Origin: Durusdinium trenchii
Lineage: Eukaryota > Sar > Dinophyceae > Suessiales > Symbiodiniaceae
Assembly: GCA_963970005.1 (NCBI GenBank)
Contig: CAXAMN010006569.1
Coordinates: forward strand, 69,524-133,523
DNA: 64,000 bases
Direction: 5' to 3'
In this document: positions 22,190 through 33,896 of the stretch, one piece after another
Layout of the letters: each line of letters begins with the position of its first letter
Position numbering within the stretch: position 1 is the first letter of the stretch
The notes under the pieces: model-generated
Told to the model about the DNA's origin: nothing
The model's input: only the letters and a program-made list of their open reading frames with translations
Database searches by the model: none
Program-made: the position numbers and the translations under genes

Positions 22190-25100
22190 CCAATCATTCT
22201 GTGTTGCACTGCCATGATGTGCCGAAAAGCGACTCACTGCAGGCGTTCCTTGCCCCAAATAGAAAAGCACATGTGCTTCGACACTGCCACCTGTAGGGCG
22301 TGGCTGTGAGCTTGTAATTCGAACCAAAAAATGAAACATGCATAATGTTGTACAAACTCTTTTGATTTAAGACCACTCTGCAGCGTCCTGATGCTTCTTG
22401 GGAGAAGAATGTAGTGCAGTAGATATTGACATTAAAAGACTCTGGAGGAGTCTTAGCTGCAGGCCAGTAAAGAGTTCCCGGAGGAGCCATGTCAACGAAG
22501 AGCCGTTCACTCCGACTTCAGTCTCCGATAACTTTTTCCATGACTTCACCAAACTTCGCATATGGTACACCTGAAAAAAACACGCATAAGCTTCTTGTGA
22601 CGTCTTTCGCTTACAGATTCTGCCTAAAAGTATATTTTACCATGAGACATTTGTGTCAACTGAGTGCAACTTGGTCTCTCCGCGGTAGCGGTCATACCCT
22701 TCGCGAAGCTGTACAAGTCCTTTATCCTGCATGAGCTTCCAAGTTGAAACCCTTCGATGAAGGGTTTTCATGCTATTCATTTGGAAAAGCATCCCTTGTG
22801 CTGAACCTCTGTGAGTCGCGTCCTCTGCCAAGCAGTCCATAACCGCAGATTCTACCAGCATAAATTGTCCATGAAGGCCCCATCCCTCGTGGTAGTCTGC
22901 CTGGCAAGCTCTTGTGCTTCTCTTGCTGACAACTCGAAGAGGTAGAACAGAGTCGACGATCTACCTTTCATACCACAGTCCTTTCTATCAAGAACTTTTT
23001 GGCCCAGGCAATACTACCGCATTTGAGGAAGAACGCAACCAATCAGCACCGGACCTGCAGCCCTGTAATTTACAGTGAAACGTGCAGCAACCACCTTGCC
23101 TGTGTGACATCTATGATGTAGAAAGTGCTGCTGTGCTGGCGAGTTGAAGGGTCTCGCCGCCTCTGAGCCCCCTCCACATATTTCATAAACTCCTCAGTTC
23201 CAGGCTGCCGTGGTAACTGTCTCTTGGACAGGTATGACTCTCAAACTTCGTTTCACACCAGTCAAGACTCATCTGCAGACGTTGCGCTAGCTGTGCGAAC
23301 ACCTGATACTCTCTGCCGCGTTGTCACTCAGTACGCGCTCTCTCTCTCTCTCTCTCTCTCCTATCTTTTGTCCGTTCCAGTCTTCAAGTTGGCCTTCAGC
23401 AACGACTCCCACTGGAAGCTCCACGAGTCGAGCTGCTTCAAGTGAATCGGTGAGGAGATCTAGAATAGTATCGCCCGCAAGCTGAAATGATTGAAGCCTC
23501 ACCAATGCACAAAGTGAGCAAAGACAGGTTGAGAAGAAAAAATGAGTGGAAATAAAAATAGAAAAAGAAAGAAGTAAAGTGAGAAGTTGAAGACTCGCAA
23601 AGTGGCCTCATGTGATAGGTGTACCCCACAGCACCGTTGGTGCGATGATTGGCCTGAACGGCGGAAGAAGGCCTTGAAAGAACACTGTGCCATCTTTTTG
23701 TGCCAGCCAGTCAAGGAAGCCTGTCTTTCATGAAGTTCATGAGCAAGCTGCCACACAGCCGCAGCTGCTAGACCTTCTCCTCCATCCATCAGCTCTGCCT
23801 GGTCCAAGTGATGCAGTCAAATACACTCCAGACTGGATATTGAAATCCATGAAATGGAACAAATGCAAATGAGCTCTCGCGAAGTCGATGAACCTGCCCA
23901 CCATTCTCAACTCCGGCAACAAGGAGAAGGGAGTCTGTTCCTTACATGTGTGGCACAACAAGAGTCTTTAAGTCGTGCAAGGGCAGTACATCTCAGATAA
24001 CTGGGGCACAAACCATTCAAGACTGCCTCCAGAGCAGGAGCCAGGTCACACATTGTGATATCCTGCCATGGTCACGGGATCTGGGGAAGTCGCAAGCATT
24101 CTACAGTAACAGTGATCACAATGCACGTGTGGCATGTCCTCGTTGGTAGAATCCGGGCCATGGACCATGTCTGCTCGGAATTCCCTTGCACCGCCAACCA
24201 CTTGCTGTCAAACATGAGGAGGGCACATGGTTAATTAAATGCTGGAAACTAAGGTTGTCAAAAAATCATTGAAATTGTTTATTTGCCAGCATGGTGCCGG
24301 TGAGGAAGGCTCAAACCCACCACTACAATTCATGTGACTTACCTGTTTCTCACAAAAGCTACAAACTGAAATGATAAACACGAAAAAGGCCAGCCTAGCT
24401 CTCAATGCTCTTGGATCTTTCACTTCCACAAGGCTGCCAACAGCAGTGACGTCAGGCGTCTTCTCTACATAATCCTTGCAGGCGAGCATTTTTGGACCCA
24501 AAAATTGACCCTATGCTGCAAGTCCTGCCACTCATCATCCCACACCCATGGAGAACCAATTTTTACGGAGCATTTTACCTCACAAAGGGCAAAGCATTGT
24601 GAGGAAAGCAAGGAAAACCAAGCAGGAGCCTTAACTGGTTTCAACAAAGCATCATCCATGCAAGCAGCATACTCCAAAAACAACAGCAACGATCTGGTTT
24701 TAGACTGCCAATTGGAAAACCCCTTGGACAACCTTATATGGCTGTGTTGATTTCTGAAACGAACCAACCATTTTGTTTGACGAACGTGCATTTAATGTGG
24801 AATGTCGGAACCTGCAGCTGCGGGCAAAAATATTGAATTGTTTCCTGCAATGCATGCATGAAAACAAGGTTTCATGCCAACACAAACACACATGAACGAG
24901 CTGAAAGTCAATCTGTATGTCTTGCAGGACCCTCGCAAAATGATCTGCTCACACCAGCAAGATGGCTTTTGGTGGGTGGAACAACGCAACAGCCTTGAGA
25001 TCTATTTTTGGCCAATGGCAGCTGAAACAGGCTAACATGAAACAGCTGGGCCATTTTTCTAAAAGGTATCAAAGCATGATTTTGATTTCATGACATGGCA

Positions 25101-25670
25101 CGGTTCGTCTCTTTGGAACAAGCGATTGTAAACATCAATCCGGTCTGTTGAAGTGAGGATGCTAACGAGCCCCAAGTCACTGTTCATCTTGCGGGGCACA
25201 AGATCGTACTTTGGGCACAATTCAGTATGACATGTCCAAACTGAGCAGCCTGTCAAGGCCATTCACCACGATTTGTGCACCCAAGTTGTTGCCATTGAAA
25301 CGTGACCGAGTTCAGTGTGTTGGCAACACAAAACCGTCGTGTCGAACGTTTTCCTCAGCATTGTTTGACTGAGCACTGCCACAAGACTCCCCCCGAGGTT
25401 GCACTCTTCGAATTGCGTGATCAAAATGTCACACTTGTGGAATGCACACTGACTTGACAGCGGTGACACACGCCGGCCTGAGAACCCAAATCCTGAAAGG
25501 TCCAGGAAAGCCCTAACAAGTCTGGGGGTCTTCAAAGGAAGTGATGATGCCATGGCTTCGTTGGACTGGATGGCAAATCGGCTCCAGGCCTCCTGCCAAA
25601 ACAATTCAAAAAGAATCCCTGGGCACACACACGCCTCTCTAAGGGGAGGCGAGAAGCATGAGGTCAGCAA
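22190..25670 (-). CDS. Minus-strand exon-like blocks, globular, unknown gene
   Basis: Coding-looking minus-strand segments occur near 22370-22490, 22690-22861, 23395-23505, 23640-23810, 23770-23890, 24385-24495, 24490-24690, 25059-25262 and 25263-25450. They are not coiled coil. Some contain alternating hydrophobic beta-like strands (for instance FNVNIYCTT and FNIQSGVYLTASLG), similar in feel to the PFNVNVFYTV segment of the exon at 687-878. They may be the 5' part of the coiled-coil gene or a separate gene upstream of it. Exon borders and order are not secure and no family is recognised. Confidence 0.35.
23339..23361. repeat. (TC)n microsatellite
   Basis: This is a run of about eleven CT units in non-coding sequence between two minus-strand exon-like blocks. 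A shorter CT run occurs at 28378-28397. Confidence 0.9.
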
Positions 25671-25686
25671 AAGAAGATATGAAGAG

Positions 25687-25721
25687 TTTTTTTTGCACGG
25701 GTCAAGGCGCTATGTGTGCAG
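25687..25721 (+). repeat. Dispersed repeat core, copy 1 (plus orientation)
   Basis: TTGCACGGGTCAAGGCGCTA followed by TGTGTGCAGAG matches, with few differences, the reverse complements of 26228-26261 and 43770-43797. The three share the pattern TGCACG.GT..AGGCGCT.TGTGTGC. Confidence 0.65.
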
Positions 25722-26060
25722 AGGATGTTCCGATACCAGTTGAAGGTCAGTGGCAGCAGTGCCACCTTGTTCCTTCGCTTCCTGTTCATTACTGAGGTCA
25801 ATTTCAGCCGTGGCTACACGTTGTTCCTGCGCATCCGCTGGGTGCGAATCAACGCCAATGCTCGCGGTGTTCCAAACTCCTGCACACGCTGGGACACTAC
25901 TGGCGCACATGGGCTAGCACCAATATTGTCACACAAGTACTCACTGCCCGCAAAAAGGAATTTCCTGATCTTCAAGTACTGAGTGCAAACAGAAAAACGA
26001 ATTCAATGCCCCGTCTCACATCTTTTTCACGACAGTCGCTTCGGCTTTCATAGCCCTGAT

Positions 26061-26186
26061 GAGATACGAGCCCGGCCTTTTGGCTTTGGTGTTTTGGTTT
26101 TGTTTTGGTGTTGGGTTTGGGTTTGTTTTGTTTGTTTGGTTGTGATTTTTCTCTGGTGCTTTGTGCTGGCGCTTGGCTCGTATCTC
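26061..26186. mobile_element. Short inverted-repeat element with G/T-rich interior, copy 1
   Basis: The perfect 12-bp arms GAGATACGAGCC (26061-26072) and GGCTCGTATCTC (26175-26186) enclose about 100 bp of TTTGG/GTTTT-rich sequence. The dispersed repeat core begins 28 bp further on. The same architecture recurs at 27383-27523 and 43633-43719. It could be an introner-like or MITE-like element. Confidence 0.6.
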
Positions 26187-26213
26187 CATAGTATCTCTAT
26201 TTAATTCAATCAA

Positions 26214-26266
26214 GGTGACTTGTGCCTCTCGGCACACATAGCGCCTCCACCCGTGCAAAAAAACGC
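26214..26266 (-). repeat. Dispersed repeat core, copy 2
   Basis: On the plus strand it reads AGGTGACTTGTGC, then CACACATAGCGCCTCCACCC, then GTGCAAAAA. The copy at 43747-43797 has the same three blocks in the same order and, like this one, lies just after a short inverted-repeat element with G/T-rich interior. Confidence 0.7.
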
Positions 26267-26459
26267 ATCCGCTGGGTGCGAAGATAGCGTGGCTGGGTCC
26301 CTATTGACGGGAGAGCCTTGCATTGGAGCTGACCTGTTGGCCAGGTCCTCCATTCTAACCGGCCGTTGTGCATGTTCGGGGATCTGCCCAGGGGCTGCGA
26401 TTGTACTTGACCTGCAGACTGCGGAGCTTTTTGAATTGCGATCTCCAGGTTCCAGCTTG

Positions 26460-27218
26460 GCCGCAGGCCGCCGTTGAATTGGAGAACTGCTGGCACCTCG
26501 GGGCCACGACCTCTTTGAGGACAAAGCAGCCTTCGAAAACTCCATCCTCCAGGCTGACGACCGAAAGTGGTTTACTATCTGCAGTTGCTGGCAGCTTTGC
26601 CACGCAGCAAATCCTATGTGCTTCATCCCTGCGTCCAGACTGCGCTCTCGCCGCACGATTTATGGGTTGGCTCCCTCCCAGTCTCTTTGGCAGAACATCA
26701 TGAGGCAAGGTGAGCCGCTTACAGTCCCACCTCTTGCCAGCTGAGGCCGTGTGGCCTGAGCTTGTCTTTCGCTGTGCCCTGACGCTGTTCACACACCGGA
26801 ATGGCTGGTCATCCCAGAAGGGCAACAACCAGGCCACTGGAGACTGCTGCACAACAGCACTGACCACGGCCGAAGATGCAGTGTCGGATGCTCCAAGCGC
26901 GACCAACCGAAATCAAGCGCAGAGACGAGCAGAAAGGCGCTGGACAACAGCTTTGAAGCCTGCACCAAATCTACTTTCATGATGCATGGCGGCCAGAACC
27001 AGTCCTGGGATTGCCGCAGCTGGTCTCCTCGTTCACGGCTGTTACTGCCCCAACCGCAAGCTGCTGATGACATCCTCTCAGTGTCAGAAGTTGAAACGGT
27101 GGATGCAGAGAACCCACGCCATCTGCCCTTCTCACCAAGAGACAGAGGAATTGCACCTCAGTGGCAAGTCACTAGTGAGCTGGAGAAATCATATTCCTAT
27201 GCTCTGTGTGGCCGATAG
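26460..27218 (+). pseudogene. Decayed helicase-tail copy, paralogous to 57.2-57.7 kb
   Basis: The frame open from 26760 to 27218 encodes PEWLVIPEGQQPGHWRLLHN and, further on, CTKSTFMMHGGQNQSW. The region at 57.36-57.62 kb encodes PEWLVIPDSAQPSAWRLLHS and CMKSIFMTHGAANQSW, in the same order and spacing. The DNA also matches over stretches (CCGGAATGG.TGGT.ATCCC). In the 57-kb copy this segment follows an SF1 helicase, so this is probably the 3' part of a second copy. Upstream sequence from about 26460 may belong to it (FEDKAAFENSILQADDRKWF in another frame), but a stop at 26757-26759 and frame changes show decay. Confidence 0.6.
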
Positions 27219-27382
27219 ACAACAACATGTACCTTTTGGCTCAATTTGGGTGCTTCCTCCGGCCGTTTGCACATGGCGACTCCATCTTCCTCTGAGGCCA
27301 GCTCTCCTCGAGATCACGAGCCTTTTTTTTCCACGAGTGCGGACGCCATGTGGGCGGTGCGCCCAGGTCATCATTGAAGGAA

Positions 27383-27523
27383 AGGAGACACTACATGATG
27401 ATGAGGTAAGCCACAAGAACACAACCAAACACCAGCAACCAAAAAACAAGCAACCAAATCAAAAAACCACAACCAACAAAAACCAAGCCACCCCAGACCC
27501 CATCAAAACAGGTAGTGTTTCCT
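27383..27523. mobile_element. Short inverted-repeat element with A/C-rich interior, copy 2
   Basis: The arms AGGAGACACTAC (27383-27394) and GTAGTGTTTCCT (27512-27523) pair with two mismatches around an A/C-rich (CCAAAC/ACAAC) interior, the complement of the G/T-rich interior of copies 1 and 3. Inside the arms lie GAG|GTAAGC at 27405 and AAAACAG|GTAG ending at 27511, an ideal intron donor and acceptor, so the element could be spliced out. Confidence 0.55.
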
Positions 27524-27842
27524 CTGTACGGTGTGAGACTGGTGAGACGAGAAGAAAACGTACTGTCTACGGGCCTGAATTCACGACAAAAGTGCCACAA
27601 TGCGTCTGGGTGCGGTAAATCTCTAATTGGCCAATCAAACGTGGCCTCTTTCTGTAAATTAGGATCGCCCAAGCCACTACTGGGAGTGGCATTCGTGGTT
27701 GACTTCTTGCAAGGGGCCAAGGCTGGAGTTCAGCAGGACTGACACTTGCCAAGGGTGTCAGAGTTGCCACAGCCTAACAAGCCATGGAAAAATCCCTCTT
27801 CGTGGCACAACCTATACAACCGATTGCACTTAAGAGTCTCCC

Positions 27843-28427
27843 ATGACAACTGATACTTCTCCAAAATACAACCAGAACTTAGTTTTGGCAGCCCAGCACA
27901 GGCCCTGTTTAATCTATCTTAGCCTGTCGCCATTACAAGCGCAGCTCATACTGGGTCAAAATAGAAAGGCCCATGCCCAAGTCATCATGGATTCTGAGGC
28001 AAGGTTGGGGTTTTATTCTTGGTGTATTTTGGTTCCTATGATGGTTATGATTGTGACACCTTCCCATCAGGCCACACCATCCGATTCGTATGACAGCGCA
28101 GAGTCCAGCTCAGATGAATCTGATTCAGATCGATCAGAGTACGAGTACGATGATGACGACAGCTTTGAGTCTAGCTCTGAGTCTGAATCTATCAATGGTG
28201 AGGAGAGTGCAGTAAGAGCGAGTCAAGAGTTGAAATGGAAATGTGCTCCCAAAGCATCCTTGACAGCGCAACAAAAGAAGCATGTGAATGGATGGGGCTA
28301 TGAATCTCGGACTTTGAATTTTACTGATTGTACTGGTTCAGAATGTGCTCGTTTTCTTTCTGTTATGTTTTTTCTCTATCTCTCTCTCTCTCTCTCTTCT
28401 AAGAAGTTTCCTGCCTTCACTGGTTAG
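27843..28427 (+). CDS. Ser/Asp/Glu-rich ORF, possible 5' exon
   Basis: About residues 80-120 of this 194-codon frame are highly acidic and Ser-rich (SAESSSDESDSDRSEYEY), followed by a Lys-containing globular stretch (AQQKKHVNGWGYESRTLNF). The end runs into a CT microsatellite and is unlikely to be coding. A similar acidic Ser-rich segment begins the transposase-like gene at 30960. This may be the 5' exon of the methyltransferase gene or of a related transposase-family gene. The true start is uncertain. Confidence 0.4.
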   Translation: MTTDTSPKYNQNLVLAAQHRPCLIYLSLSPLQAQLILGQNRKAHAQVIMDSEARLGFYSWCILVPMMVMIVTPSHQATPSDSYDSAESSSDESDSDRSEYEYDDDDSFESSSESESINGEESAVRASQELKWKCAPKASLTAQQKKHVNGWGYESRTLNFTDCTGSECARFLSVMFFLYLSLSLSSKKFPAFTG

Positions 28428-29008
28428 TGGTCATAGTGGTGCTTATGTGTTGGATGAGGAAATGGTTCGACGGGCAGGCAGCGTGGAAGCATCTCTCAAA
28501 CAGCACGTTTGACTCAATGTCAAGCGCTGGCAGTAAACAAACCAAAGTCATATCCTGCGTTGCTGAGGGCTCATTTCTTTCTTTGCGATGGCCAACATAA
28601 CCTGGACTCTGATGTCAGATTGCACTGGACTCAATCGATAGAATTGCACACAGGAGTCAGGAGTGTCAGCCAGCACAAAATCAAGGTTCTGGCGCTGAAG
28701 CGCCCTTGTGGGCATTGCAGGAAATCTTGCCGAAGAACACTCCAGCACAAGACTCAGTATATATCTTCAGATTCAGCTTTGGAAAATATTTGGATTCAGG
28801 TCGTTGTGACAGCAAGCACTGATCGAGCTGTGGGGCCCCTCAAATTCATTATGGCAAACTGCAAGCCGCGCAAGTGTCTCGATCTTGAGTTCTGCTCAGT
28901 AGGTGTGCTCTGTTTCAAGCTCATATCATATCATTCATATACTGAATTGATTGGCGGGATTGAGGCTCTTTTACAATATGGCTAATCGAGGTCTATCGGG
29001 CCTTGCAG

Positions 29009-30640
29009 ACACAGTTCTTTACGCAGCAGGATTCCCGTGCACTCCGTTGCTTGAACCAAGAAAATGAAATCTGCTCTCCTGCAATGTAGAATCTCTTCTT
29101 CGTTCAGGTTTTCACGGTTGAGAGCTTCTACAACTTTTTTTGGAGAGAAGGCTGCACAAGTCTTCTGGGATGTGATCGAAGCAATTTTGAGGACCTGTTC
29201 TTAGTTTTGTTGATGTTAAAGCCATCAGCTTGTATGGAAGGACCCTTCCACTGCTGGCAATCTTGGAAAACGTATATGGCATCTTGAGAGTCTGGGACAA
29301 GGTCTTGCTCTCAGCAAACTTTTGGGTAATGAAAAGCTCTTACCTGAGAACAAGGTCTGGGATGAGCTGGAGAAGGTTCGCAAGCACTATTGGGTTTGTC
29401 GCATCAAGGTTGATGCAAAGCACATGGGAGACCCAGCATCTAGAAGGAGGGTGTACATGATTATTCTGAGAAAGTTTCTCACCTGCGATTGTGAAAAGGG
29501 GACCACCTTCCAATGCCTTCTTTTGTTCAGATATTGCCTGATGTTCCTCATTTGTCTATCCTCCAAGGGATGTTGCGCTGGCAAAGATCACAAGCCACGA
29601 GATCATGGCGCAGCACTGTGTAAAGGCATACAATGACATGAAGGTGTCTCACACACCAGGCATATCAGTGTCAGAGGCTTACAATTCAGAATGGGTAAGC
29701 AAGATTCATTTGTAACAGTTTTGAGGCCTGACCTCTTGCTGAAGGACACGAGTGAGTATGTGGACGCCGTGCTCAGCAATTGGACAGATGAGGTTTCCAA
29801 ACGCCGACCTAATCAACAAGTGTTCAACCTCTCCCAAAAGCACCCTGGTCTAATATAGAAGCACTCATGTGACCGAATAACATTGTGCAAAAACATATTG
29901 ACCATTAGGCCAAAAGCCAAAAAACCGCGGTGGCTTCTCAAGCACTGGGACTACATGAAAGCCAAGAAGGCACCTGCCTAAGAACAAGTACACCGGACGT
30001 ACACCTCAATTTGCACCCAGGTGAAGCCAACCCAGCTCAAGGTTCACAAGGTTGGAAGGAAGTACTTCGCAAGCCAGCGGACTCATCACGTTTGATTCCT
30101 AATTCCATGTAAAAACATGTGCAAACAAAGCATTTTTATTCTAGTTTGTCCAAGGCCTTGGACATCTTCAAAACCACTGGCTTCACTGGTACCATGAACC
30201 TTTCGCAACAAATTGACAGGATGAGCCCAATGGGCACCTACGCCCCTTGTATAACACCAAGTGGGCAGTTGTTCAACATGACAGCTTGTCGTCCATTTAC
30301 AGGCCAGGCTGTTCACATCTTTGCTTCAGGTCTTTCTGAATGTCTTGCGCAGGCATTGATAAATTGCTATTTCAATCTTTTCCGGTGGATCGACTCTGCC
30401 TTCGGCATTTGACAGAAAAGGCAGGCAAGATCTCGCTTTGTGGGTAGTTTGTCTGAAAGAGTTGGCAGGAACTGCATGCCTTGGGTGGCAACGCATAGTC
30501 CTCAATACCTGATACCTGATTCAGCAACTTCCTTCCACTCTTCATCTTTGTGAGGCCATGAATGTGAAAAGCATGGCCTCGGCATTCCTTTGCGGGTTCT
30601 CGGCGACAGACGTGCAGCTCTTCAACAGGCATGCGCGAGA
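29009..30640 (+). CDS. Cytosine-5 DNA methyltransferase gene, multi-exon
   Basis: The hallmark motifs of C5 methyltransferases follow in order. Motif IV reads AGFPCTP (29026-29045), with its Ser-containing end in the next exon (FSRLRASTTFFGEKAAQVFW) after a clean 62-bp GT-AG intron (29046-29107). Motif VI reads LLAILENVYGI (ENV at 29266-29274). Motif VIII reads VDAKHMGDPASRRRVYMII (29406-29463). A further exon lies at 29568-29694. A C-terminal block near 30170-30300 reads ITPSGQL…CRPFTGQ, as in motif IX and the region after it, and a last Ala/Met-rich segment ends near 30640. The enzyme would methylate cytosine in DNA through the motif IV Cys. The frame breaks by one base between motifs VI and VIII near 29285, so this copy may be broken. 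Motif I is not located upstream. Related dinoflagellate enzymes are known in host genes and in retrotransposons. Confidence 0.75.
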
Positions 30641-30959
30641 GAAGTTAGCTTTGGCCCACAGTGGCAAATGAGACTGCAGAGCGGAGGGCCAGTGTATAAA
30701 ATCTGTACCAAATTTAATTGCATGGACTTTCAAGCCTATCAATGTATCAATGTCTTCTTCAAGCTTATATCCATGACATGCATTGGTTCAAAGACACCAA
30801 AGGGTCCACATGGTGAGAATAATGAGTCTGAGGAATAGAACAAATGACAATCTCAGAATCTCATTCATGCTCGTAGACAAGATTCCGGGGTCCATGTGTA
30901 GTCTTATTGAATAGTAGATAATATGATAATATGCTGTGTCAACTTCAGTTTAAAAAGAC

Positions 30960-33896
30960 ATGGAACGCTTTGAAGCGCCATCTTCGTCGACATCCTTGTC
31001 AGCGACAGCAGAATCAGACAGTGGGTCAGAATCTGATTCTGAATCAAGCAGTCGGATCCAAACATGTGGGAGAGAAAACCATGTGGGTAAGAGTGAACTG
31101 CTCTTGAGTCACATGCACTCCTTTGCTGGGGATGAATCCATTACGCAGGAAGAGATGTCAGAGTTTGCAAAAAACGGAGTGAGCAAAGAGAGGATCAAGA
31201 CAGCTATCAAAGACTCATGCAAATGTAAAGCCAGATGTGGAAAGAGAATTGGGTTCGCACATGTTGTGGCAGCAGCAACTCTTTTCTGGTCTTTACCGAA
31301 GGGGGGCCAGGATTCCATTCTTTGGGCATTACAGGTTGGTCATTTGGACAGTGAAGATCAAGATGTGGACGAGGACTCGGATGGGTCAAGCTCGAGTTCT
31401 GAAAGCCGTTCACAAACACGTTCACGAACACCACGGCGGACCATGAACAAATGGTTTATCGAAGGCCGGAGAAAGAACCGCGAAGAGCAATTTTTTTGAT
31501 ACTGCAGGAAGAACTAACAAGCATGGATCATGTCTGCCAGAACACTTCCAGGCGTGCAAGTGTGCCGGGAGGCCTTTCTCAGATTGATGGGCATCGGGTC
31601 CAACCGTCTTGTTAGAACGAGAGAAGCGTTCAGAGGACAAGACATGAGAAAGTTTGGACCTTTGGATGCAGCAGATCTAGAAACCACATTGTTCTTTTTG
31701 TCAGAATATTCAAATGTAGTCAACCACACGAGGAACTGGGAGAAGATCGGCTGATGCAACTGCATCAGTTTCAAGCTTTCTCGAACGCCTGTACTACAGT
31801 ACTGGTGAAACCTTGCCAACTGAGTAGGATCCTTAGGTCCAAGACAATGCTTGTTTGGCACATGGTGGACATGTTCTTGATGCTGAGGCTGGATGTTCGT
31901 ATGGATGGACAAACGCTCACCTTGGACACTGCGGCTTCTCAGAAAGCCTTGCTTGAGGCTTTGCTTGAATCAGCTCTGGAGTCAGACCTAGCTCGCGGAG
32001 TTGTTCGGTCAGGTGCTCAAGGTTTAGCTCGAAGGTACCTGCCACCTGGTAGACCAAGCGATCTGTATCAACTGTATTTGTCCCATCAGATTGCTCACAA
32101 AGCTCCAGCAGCGAGCAGCAGCACCTTTTTCAGAGTATTCAATGAGACAGGATGGAAACAAGTTCTTCGCTTCAGAGCAAAAAGCCAGCACACTATGTGC
32201 ACAACATGTCATAAACTCAAGGTTGCGATTCGAAAGGCCAAGGGAGTTCAGGAGCATGCCCGTCAGAGCGACCGCCTTTACCGCCACCTGGCTGGGCAGT
32301 TCACAGATCGGAAGGTCTATGCAGAGCTGAAGGCCAGGTCCCGGTACGACCGGGACCTGTTGACTGTCATTTGCGATGGCATGGATAAATCCAAGTTTAG
32401 TCTGCCGAGATACCATGAGGGGAGAACCCCCAAGGCTTTGGAAACTGTTGCTCGCCCTTCCTGCGAAGTATATGCTGTCATCCTGCACGGACACGCAGTA
32501 TGCACCTATGTGACAGATTGTGACCAGAGTGCTGGTGCGGCCTGGGTGATGGAAGTACTTGGCCGATCGTTTGATGTGGCCTTCAAAGCATCACAGCGCC
32601 AAGGCAAGCCTTGGCCTTCTGTGGTCAAGGTGTTTGCGGACAACACACCGAAGGACCAAGAGACTTTGAGTCTGTTAGATTGTTCTGGATTTGCGTGAAT
32701 AGTTTTTCCCATTGAGAGGAAGTAAAGAACGGCCTCTTTGGCCTGTTCATGAGCTCACTCATTTCTGCAAGCTACTTCCAACACGGCTCTCAAGAACATC
32801 TAGTAGTTGGACACACCCATGAAGACATTGGTTCATACCTTAGTTGACCTGCCACTTTTTGTTTGCGCTTCTCAAATGTTTTTGTGCACCGTGCGCCAAG
32901 ATGCATACTTTGGGCTCTTGTGCAAATTCATCAGGGAGGGAGACGACTCAATGTAGCTGGCTTCGACTTTAGAGATTCACTGTGTTGCTTTCTTTACCTA
33001 AATGTGAACCTGGTACTGTGCATTTGTGCCCAGGCAAGAGCCAACTGACATTGTGAGGCCAAGAAGCTTTGCTTTGAAACAATGATTTGCACAGCTGAAA
33101 GTAGAAGTTCACCATTCTGTGCTTGGAGGCTACTGAAAGACAAGGTGGCACCCTTGTTTGAAGCTCGTGGTATTGTGTACCATGTTGAATACATCAACAG
33201 CTATAGGGATTGGACTGCATGCCTACCAAAGTTTGCTACCATGTCTGGCGCTTACAGAAAGCGATCCATTGATGATGAGAAGGATGCTCCTCACTCGTTC
33301 ACCTTTGTCAGACGTGAAAGTGCCATGTCTATATATTTGCTAGCAAAATTCAAGCAAACCAGCAATTACTAAGCGATGATTTGTCTAAAACTGGTTTGAG
33401 GCATGCCCCGAAGGCTGCTTGAACAAGCTGAAGACAGATTGAGAGCACCCTTCAGGCCATCACCTCGGGATGTCTTCTGCCTAGTCCAGGCCTATGTCAG
33501 TGACAACGACGTTTGTCAGCCACCTTTGCTGGTCTTTCCAGGATGCATGCGGGACCAGTTGAACAATGCCTTGAAGAATATTGGAGAGGGAAACGTTCCA
33601 TGTCAGATCCTCACTCCTTTCTGAAGCCTGCCCAGACCTATTTGTCTGACGAGCGCAAACAGGAGCTGAAAGACTTGGCAAAGCACCTGAGTTCAACCTA
33701 CCCCAACCTTGGCCGCGGAGTCAGATATTTGCAACAATTGGCTGGTGAGGTAGCAGTCACCCGTCAGGAATTGCCGCAGTTGCAATTCATTCTAAACGGT
33801 GCCTCCCCTAACATTTATCGAGGGGCGCCAGTGCTTCAAGACCCTGAACCGCATGCGATGCACCGGTTGAGGGTGCAATTCCACAGGAGTTTCTGA
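30960..33896 (+). CDS. DDE-transposase-like gene, intron-containing
   Basis: Exon 1 (30960 to about 31499) starts at ATG, has an acidic Ser-rich N-terminus, then a helix and a Cys cluster (CKCKARCGKRIGFAHV). The next block (31530-31745) reads REAFLRLMGIGSNRLVRTRE. The long block ending at 32698 has C-x2-C (CTTCHK), ICDGMDKSKFSLPR and VKVFADNTPKDQ. Sequence in another frame at 32718-32835 gives VKNGLFGLFM…VVGHTHEDIGSY. Further blocks at 33120-33320 end HSFTFVRRE. The order D…DN…GHTHED matches a DDE-type transposase-like family widespread in eukaryotes, of the DUF7869 kind as I remember it. It probably is a DNA-transposon gene copy. Frame changes between blocks can be introns in some cases and decay in others. 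Confidence 0.55.

Noticed and set aside
26355..26906. 183-codon minus-strand frame
   Set aside because: The plus strand of the second half encodes the helicase-tail match to 57.4 kb, so the minus frame there is a shadow.
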